Shown here: positions 1-3,413 of the stretch, piece by piece
Layout of the letters: each line of letters begins with the position of its first letter
Numbering within the stretch: the first letter of the stretch is position 1
NCBI GenBank assembly: GCA_900554225.1
Contig: USGH01000169.1
Coordinates: 1-6,038 of the forward strand
Direction of reading: 5' to 3'
Source: an uncultured Eubacteriales bacterium
Lineage (GTDB): Bacteria; Bacillota; Clostridia; Oscillospirales; CAG-272
DNA: 6,038 bases
Translations under genes and position numbers: made by a program
The notes under the pieces: model-generated
Databases searched by the model: none
The model's input: only the letters and a program-made list of their open reading frames with translations
Told to the model about the DNA's origin: nothing

Positions 1-254
1 CCTTGACCCGGATCCGCCGCGTCCGCCCTATCCGCCCTGCCTGTACCGCCGCCGCACTGGATAACAAGCGGTGTACAGACAGGCGAACGGTAGGACTGCG
101 AAAGCGCAGTGTCAGCCGTCTGCGGTAAGTAGATGTGTGTTTCCTCCCGCGGCGTCGTCAGATTCCGTACAATGGATACCGCCGACGCCACCGAGACCGC
201 CATCGCGGCTATTGTGATTGCGGCAACCATCCGCCGTTCTTCTCTGGTCAGCAT
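1..254 (-). CDS. Small single-pass membrane protein, phage-borne, truncated by window edge
   Basis: The reading frame is open from an ATG at 254 to the left edge (84 codons, no stop). The start is supported by a very strong Shine-Dalgarno, AAGGAGGT, 5 nt upstream. Residues 1-8 are charged (MLTREERR). Residues 9-29 are an uninterrupted small/hydrophobic segment (MVAAITIAAM onward), a likely signal anchor or transmembrane helix. After it come a polar stretch, two cysteines (near residues 60 and 67) and a Gly/Ala/Asp/Arg-rich tail partly encoded by a tandem 9-mer (GTCCGCCCT then ATCCGCCCT on the plus strand, 21-38). I do not recognise the family. It is the last visible gene of the leftward operon and overlaps the preceding ORF by 143 nt in another frame. 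Small membrane proteins are common in early phage operons, but no function is assigned here. Confidence 0.6.
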   Translation of the reverse strand, partial: MLTREERRMVAAITIAAMAVSVASAVSIVRNLTTPREETHIYLPQTADTALSQSYRSPVCTPLVIQCGGGTGRADRADAADPGQ

Positions 255-420
255 GTGTGACCTCCTTCTTCCGTCCCTTTGTCTTTTTCCATTCCTCAAA
301 AGCCGCCACGTTTTTCGGATCGTCGTAGAACCGCTCAACCGCCGCAAGGAATGTCCTCCCAAGATTGCGCCGCTCACAGGGTGAGATCCGCGATACGTCA
401 ATCCGTATATTCGTATCCAT
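112..420 (-). CDS. Small phage protein of unknown function; 3' half probably not native
   Basis: The 102-codon ORF starts at ATG 420. Its first 55 or so residues look genuinely protein-like: a short beta-like start (MDTNIRIDVS), then ERRNLGRTFLAAVERFYDD and a charged EEWKKTKGRKKE stretch, probably a compact helical protein. From about residue 56 on it is low-complexity (Arg, Gly, Asp, His) and overlaps the next, better-supported gene for 143 nt. I read that part as a shadow of the membrane-protein gene, perhaps entered because an original stop near 255 was lost. No strong Shine-Dalgarno precedes the ATG. A preceding mini-ORF stops only 6 nt upstream, so translation may be coupled. The family is not identified. 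The N-terminal half is probably a real gene and the annotated 3' end is uncertain. Confidence 0.5.
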   Translation of the reverse strand: MDTNIRIDVSRISPCERRNLGRTFLAAVERFYDDPKNVAAFEEWKKTKGRKKEVTHADQRRTADGCRNHNSRDGGLGGVGGIHCTESDDAAGGNTHLLTADG

Positions 421-426
421 CCGGCA

Positions 427-486
427 TCAGCATTTCCACAGCACGGAGCCGAGCTCACTATGCGTGTATATCTGTATATCAGCCAC
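427..486 (-). pseudogene. 19-residue mini-ORF resembling the N-terminus of a BRO-type antirepressor
   Basis: A GTG start at 486 overlaps the stop of the PAPS-reductase-like gene (GTGGCTGA). It has its own Shine-Dalgarno, GAGGTG (493-498), with a 6-nt spacer. The peptide VADIQIYTHSELGSVLWKC ends at TGA 427-429, 6 nt before the next ATG. Phage BRO-N/Rha-like antirepressors often begin with a pattern like [DE]-[LI]-Q-[IV]-[FY]-x3-E-[FL]-G-x-V-R. The first 14 or so residues here fit that pattern and the match stops right after the valine. My reading is an antirepressor gene deleted internally, leaving its translation start and first codons. Alternatively it is a coupling leader for the downstream gene. 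The family comparison is from memory on a very short peptide, so it is tentative. Confidence 0.35.
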
Positions 487-1564
487 CGTTTTCACCTCTT
501 TCCGCAGGAGCACCCATTCTCTCTGCCTTGTACGCGTTGTACTTCTGCCGGTACTCGTAGCTCTTGCCAAAGATGCGCCACGCCGCCTTGACGATCTGTG
601 GCTCGTAAGGTTCGATCTTCGCAAGATCCTCCGTCGCCTTGTAGGAGATCGGACAACCGCAGCAGCCCGTCCGCGTCAACCCGTAGACTTCATACGCGTC
701 TGAGTACCGGACCCCGTAATAGTCTTTGTACCATGCCTTGTCCGCGTCGGAGACGTAGTAAAGCGGCCGCAGCCGGAACTGTCCGTCCCCGGTCTCGATG
801 AAGCACAGCGACGTGTTGTCTTTGCGCGGTACGGAACGCATGCCGCCCTCATCCCGCCGCTCTCCCGTGATGACCATCTCACAGTCTTTCTGAACCTTGT
901 GCGCGATCTGCTTCTTGCAGTAGTCGCAGCACTTCGCACTGATGGCAAAGTCCGGCGGACACGCGGCGATGAAATCCCGCATGTACTTCGACGAGTTGAT
1001 GACAAGCTGAATGTTCGGCCGCGGTTCCCCCGCTGAGTTGCAGCAGCAGAGAAAGTTGATGACCGACTCGCACCTCGGGTAGCGTTCTTTCAGCTCTGCC
1101 CGTTTGGCGGCTTTGTCCTCCGCCTGGTCGTATTCTTCCGCGATCGACAGCGGCACGCCTTTCTTCTGCCACTCCGAAAGTCCCGCGGACATGATCTTTG
1201 AGACGAACGGAACACCATATCGCCGGGTCGCCTGCACGATGTTGATCTTCGGACGGTGCTCCGTGATCTCGACGCCGTATTTCGCGGCAGTCGTCCTGAC
1301 ATGCTCCTTCGTTGCCCGCATCTCAAGTCCCGTGTTGAAGAACGCGTACCGGATCGGCGGGAGGTGGAATATGCCGCGCGTCCGCTCAATGAGGTCGATC
1401 ATGATGTCACTGTCCGCGCCACCGGAATAAGAGCATATCGCGTTCGGATGCGCGACCAGATGCTTTGCAAGGATCGATTGGATCGCCTGAAATTTCCGCG
1501 GCGCGTCGTAATCGGCATAGGCGGGACGATTCGTCCACACCGCGCTTTTATACGCTTCGCCCAT
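479..1564 (-). CDS. Phage PAPS-reductase family protein (PP-loop ATP pyrophosphatase) with putative Fe-S cysteines
   Basis: 361 residues from ATG 1564, chosen because GAGGG lies 7 nt upstream; the frame extends 37 codons further but without phage-like sequence. The PP-loop SGGADS is at residues 47-52, which in this superfamily grips the phosphates during adenylation chemistry. Other family-like elements are FFNTGLE (75-81) and GERRDEGG (234-241). Cysteines are grouped: CCC at 173-175, CC plus C at 212, 213 and 216, and CC plus C at 301, 302 and 304. A CC pair followed about 80 residues later by CxxC is the [4Fe-4S] ligand pattern of APS reductases, and DndC, the phosphorothioation protein of this superfamily, is also an Fe-S protein. 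The family recurs in Bacillota prophages with unproven substrate. It overlaps the upstream HTH gene by 17 nt, so the two are translationally coupled. Sulfur metabolism or nucleic-acid thiolation is possible; the window cannot decide. Confidence 0.85.
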   Translation of the reverse strand: MGEAYKSAVWTNRPAYADYDAPRKFQAIQSILAKHLVAHPNAICSYSGGADSDIMIDLIERTRGIFHLPPIRYAFFNTGLEMRATKEHVRTTAAKYGVEITEHRPKINIVQATRRYGVPFVSKIMSAGLSEWQKKGVPLSIAEEYDQAEDKAAKRAELKERYPRCESVINFLCCCNSAGEPRPNIQLVINSSKYMRDFIAACPPDFAISAKCCDYCKKQIAHKVQKDCEMVITGERRDEGGMRSVPRKDNTSLCFIETGDGQFRLRPLYYVSDADKAWYKDYYGVRYSDAYEVYGLTRTGCCGCPISYKATEDLAKIEPYEPQIVKAAWRIFGKSYEYRQKYNAYKAERMGAPAERGENGG

Positions 1565-1754
1565 CGTCCTGCCCTCCCTCCGCAGGGATCGTCTGCCTGC
1601 TCCGTTCAAAAGCCGCCAGATCTTTTTCCCGGATCCGGTACAGCTTGCCGATCCGGACAGCCGGGAGAATACCACGGCGAATCCATTCCCATACCGTGGT
1701 GATCTTCACCGCATACCGCTCAGCGACTTCTTCACAAGCGAAAAACTTTTCCAA
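1548..1754 (-). CDS. Excisionase/MerR-type helix-turn-helix protein, first gene of leftward operon
   Basis: 68 residues from a TTG at 1754. The fold is the small winged-HTH of the excisionase DNA-binding family: a first helix (FFACEEVAERY), a turn and recognition helix (KITTVWEWIRRG), then a wing of LPAVRIGKLYRI and a short C-terminal helix (EKDLAAFERSR). An upstream TTG at 1760 is in frame, but it is only 1 nt from the GGAGG, whereas the TTG at 1754 has a 7-nt spacer, so I prefer 1754. It lies immediately downstream of the strong leftward promoter and overlaps the next gene by 17 nt. As the first gene opposite the repressor it occupies the Cro/Xis position. It may be the recombination directionality factor for the serine recombinase, a Cro-like regulator, or both; neither is proven by sequence. 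Confidence 0.85.
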   Translation of the reverse strand: MEKFFACEEVAERYAVKITTVWEWIRRGILPAVRIGKLYRIREKDLAAFERSRQTIPAEGGQDDGRSV

Positions 1755-1761
1755 ACACAAG

Positions 1762-1766
1762 CCTCC
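1762..1766 (-). promoter_or_regulatory. Shine-Dalgarno GGAGG deciding the TTG start of the HTH gene
   Basis: GGAGG on the minus strand, preceded by an A-run, is 7 nt from TTG 1754 but only 1 nt from TTG 1760. The spacing supports the internal TTG as the initiation codon. Confidence 0.7.
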
Positions 1767-1784
1767 TTTTTTAGTTGTGTATTC

Positions 1785-1813
1785 TTGACTTTTGTTTGGT
1801 TTTGTGGTATAAT
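1785..1813 (+). promoter_or_regulatory. Rightward promoter for the repressor/lysogeny operon
   Basis: TTGACT (1785-1790), a 17-nt spacer and a perfect TATAAT (1808-1813) form a near-consensus sigma-A-type promoter. Transcription would begin near 1820, leaving a leader of about 160 nt before the repressor ATG. The -10 lies inside a TTTGTGGTAT element that is repeated in the region, suggesting regulation by a protein bound there. It points at the leftward promoter. Confidence 0.75.
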
Positions 1814-1842
1814 ATTCGTGCTACTGAATTCAATACCACAAA
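1801..1842. repeat. Perfect 10-bp inverted repeat over the rightward promoter -10 (putative operator)
   Basis: TTTGTGGTAT (1801-1810) and ATACCACAAA (1833-1842) are exact reverse complements separated by 22 nt. The left arm overlaps the -10 box and the right arm lies just downstream of the likely start site. A third copy with one mismatch (TATGTGGTAT, minus strand, 1911-1920) overlaps the -10 of the opposing promoter. Three near-identical 10-mers placed on two promoters are what phage repressor or Cro operators look like, but part of the identity could simply reflect extended -10 sequence. Confidence 0.5.
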
Positions 1843-1904
1843 CCCGAACCGCTGCAAACCAAATTTTCAGAGGGTGTTGTTTTTGTACTCTCTGTTCGGT
1901 TTAG

Positions 1905-1928
1905 TCCAGTATACCACATAAAACTGGA
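1905..1928. repeat. TCCAGT/ACTGGA dyad inside the leftward promoter (putative operator)
   Basis: TCCAGT (1905-1910) and ACTGGA (1923-1928) are exact inverted repeats with a 12-nt spacer, spanning the leftward -10 and spacer. A related GTCCAAT lies at 1944-1950. Occupation would block the leftward promoter, as expected for a lysogenic repressor. The binding protein is inferred from position only. Confidence 0.4.
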
Positions 1929-1936
1929 TTTGTCAA
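1908..1936 (-). promoter_or_regulatory. Leftward early (lytic) promoter
   Basis: Read on the minus strand: TTGACA (1936-1931), a 17-nt spacer and TATACT (1913-1908), with TGTGG directly before the -10. This is close to consensus. Transcription would start near 1901 and run through the HTH gene with a leader of about 150 nt, passing across the rightward promoter. The first about 80 nt of the two transcripts would be antisense to each other. Confidence 0.75.
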
Positions 1937-1957
1937 TGGGTTTGTCCAATTTAAATT
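1930..1957 (+). promoter_or_regulatory. Possible second, weaker rightward promoter nearer the repressor
   Basis: TTGTCA (1930-1935), 16 nt, then TAAATT (1952-1957). The -35 shares bases with the leftward -35, because TTTGTCAA reads as TTGACA on the other strand. This would give a short repressor leader, like a maintenance promoter. The match is weak. Confidence 0.25.
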
Positions 1958-1983
1958 AGAAAAATTTTGTTGAGGACAATGCA

Positions 1984-2376
1984 ATGGACTTTTATGAACG
2001 TGTGATTGCTCTGTGTAAGGAAAAAGGTGTATCGCGATCAAAGATGGCGGATGAAATAGGAATATCTCGCTCCACCCCTAAGGATTGGGCAGATAAGAAA
2101 TCGACGCCCCAGTTCGCGACGGTGAAAAAGATAGCTGAATATTTTGGCGTACCCATTACGTATCTTACGGACGGTCAAGGTTTCGACATTCATACCGTCC
2201 ACGATAACCACGGCATCATCGGGAATACAATGGCTCCCGTTACCATTGCAAACGTCGATCCTGTATTGACCAAGCAGGAAATGGAGCTGTTGCATATATT
2301 CAGAGATCTTGGTGTCATGGAGCAGGCAAAACTCCTTGTTTATGCAGAAAATTTGAAGACAGGGATGAATCTATAG
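1984..2376 (+). CDS. XRE-family phage repressor (cI-like, no S24 peptidase domain)
   Basis: 130 residues. ATG 1984 is preceded by TGAGGA with a 7-nt spacer. Residues 5-62 form a typical five-helix XRE/Cro-CI HTH: ERVIALCKEKGVSRSKMADE, then IGISRSTPKDWADKK as turn and recognition helix, then FATVKKIAEYFGVPITYLTD. A linker containing HDNHGIIGNTMAPVTI follows, then a C-terminal helix pair starting LTKQEMELLHIF that likely mediates dimerisation. There is no S24/LexA-type self-cleavage domain, so induction cannot rely on RecA-stimulated autoproteolysis of this protein; an antirepressor or protein partner is more likely. It is the first rightward gene, facing the HTH/PAPS operon across the switch region. 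It probably represses the leftward promoter and may autoregulate. Similar small XRE repressors also occur in integrative conjugative elements. Confidence 0.88.
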   Translation: MDFYERVIALCKEKGVSRSKMADEIGISRSTPKDWADKKSTPQFATVKKIAEYFGVPITYLTDGQGFDIHTVHDNHGIIGNTMAPVTIANVDPVLTKQEMELLHIFRDLGVMEQAKLLVYAENLKTGMNL

Positions 2377-2384
2377 TGAGGCAT

Positions 2385-2421
2385 AGCACAGTGCTGTTCG
2401 CTGTAATCATTCATAGCGAAC
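2385..2421 (+). promoter_or_regulatory. Adjacent dyads between repressor and nuclease genes
   Basis: AGCAC-A-GTGCT (2385-2395) is a near-perfect palindrome. It is followed by GTTCGCT (2396-2402) and AGCGAAC (2415-2421), a perfect 7-bp stem extendable by G-T and A-T pairs, with a loop of about 8-12 nt. No T-tract follows, so this is not a standard intrinsic terminator. It may stabilise or process the transcript, or bind a regulator. The 9-mer GGGATGAAT flanks the area (2362-2370 and 2422-2430). Confidence 0.35.
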
Positions 2422-2471
2422 GGGATGAATTGTCAGAGCATCTATCCGCAGCTGATGGAGGGTAAGGAATT

Positions 2472-3413
2472 ATGACAGGTCATGAATATGAGCAGGTAGT
2501 TGCACGGTACCTGCAAAGGCATGGCTATTACGGAGTCCAGGTCACGAAAGGTTCAGGCGATTTCGGTGTTGATGTAATCGCGCGTAAAGGACTGACAAAA
2601 TACGCCGTTCAGTGTAAGTATTATTCCCATGCGGTTGGTTTGGGCGCGATCCAGGAGGTCGTTGCGGGTAAAACATACTACGGCTGCGACGCTGCTATGG
2701 TCGTGACGAACAGTACATTCACGAAAGCTGCAAGGGGGCTTGCTACGCGAAACGGAGTCAAACTCATTGAACGCGTGAATGGCTTTGGCTTTGTGATTCC
2801 ATCGAAATGGTTGTTGGCTATAGCAGGGCTTTATATCCTGCTCATTGCTGCACCTGCGTTGGTTGCCGCATACCGGGTAATATCAGAAAACCCGTCTCCG
2901 AAAAGCGTTGCCCAATTCGTTGTGCTCATTCCTATGGTGGCGATACCGTTTTGGATACTCCCCGCCATCAGGCTTGTATTTCGGCTGATAACAGGTGGCG
3001 TACGTTTGCTTATTGAATGCCTCAAGACTCGGAAGAAAAACGTGAAACCCGAACCGGTGAACCCTGCGCCAGAAGCTGTGACGGTGCAGAAGCCGCTTCC
3101 TGTTATCAATCCGACATATGTCCTCCCGCTGTTGGATCAGCCAAACGTTCCAGTGGATCCCGTTTCCGGAGATTACCTCATATATCTTGCCAAACGGGCT
3201 GTCATCGCCTGCGCCGACAATAAGCATGTATCGGCAACTATGATTCAACGTAAATGCGAAGTCAGTTTCTCGACGGCTCAACGAGCCATAAAAACATTAG
3301 AGGACATAGGTATCATTGAAAAGGATGAGCAGAACCAGTATGTCTATGCCTGGTCAGAAAAAGCAAAACATGCAGGTGAGGTAACAGATCATGTCCGTGG
3401 AGATCAACTATAA
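2472..3413 (+). CDS. Mrr-like restriction endonuclease domain, two membrane segments, FtsK-gamma-like winged helix
   Basis: 313 residues; GGAGGG lies 9 nt before ATG 2472. Residues 1-105 are an Mrr-type PD-(D/E)xK nuclease domain: early EYEQVVARYLQRHGY helix, KGSGDFGVDVIA giving the catalytic Asp34, AVQCKYY giving the QxK motif (Gln47, Lys49), and a conserved-looking VVTNSTFTKAA segment. Residues 112-135 and about 146-171 are hydrophobic, predicted as two transmembrane helices. A Lys/Pro-rich linker spans 185-230. Residues 232-293 match the FtsK/SpoIIIE gamma winged helix pattern without gaps (core ATMIQRKCEV, then AQRAIKTLEDIGII). The catalytic residues look intact. It would be a membrane-tethered nuclease with its own DNA-reading domain, so the target is presumably DNA near the membrane. 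Its place between repressor and integrase fits lysogen-expressed exclusion or defence. There is no partner methylase in the window. Confidence 0.82.
   Translation: MTGHEYEQVVARYLQRHGYYGVQVTKGSGDFGVDVIARKGLTKYAVQCKYYSHAVGLGAIQEVVAGKTYYGCDAAMVVTNSTFTKAARGLATRNGVKLIERVNGFGFVIPSKWLLAIAGLYILLIAAPALVAAYRVISENPSPKSVAQFVVLIPMVAIPFWILPAIRLVFRLITGGVRLLIECLKTRKKNVKPEPVNPAPEAVTVQKPLPVINPTYVLPLLDQPNVPVDPVSGDYLIYLAKRAVIACADNKHVSATMIQRKCEVSFSTAQRAIKTLEDIGIIEKDEQNQYVYAWSEKAKHAGEVTDHVRGDQL

Noticed and set aside
1572..1581. KOPS-like motif for the FtsK-gamma-like domain
   Set aside because: The GGGAGGG run is one base short of GGGNAGGG and is explained by the ribosome binding site; no full KOPS was found by eye.
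1565..1675. Longer start for the PAPS-like protein (37 extra residues)
   Set aside because: The extra segment is the upstream HTH gene in another frame, and ATG 1564 has a well-spaced GAGGG.
1256..1702. 148-codon open frame on the plus strand
   Set aside because: Antisense to the PAPS-reductase-like and HTH genes, Arg-rich and low in normal protein patterns; no ribosome site.
1844..1899. Structured leader (CCGAAC/GTTCGG plus CAGAG/CTCTG) as a riboswitch
   Set aside because: The stems are short with a large asymmetric loop and no known riboswitch core; the region is better explained by overlapping promoters.
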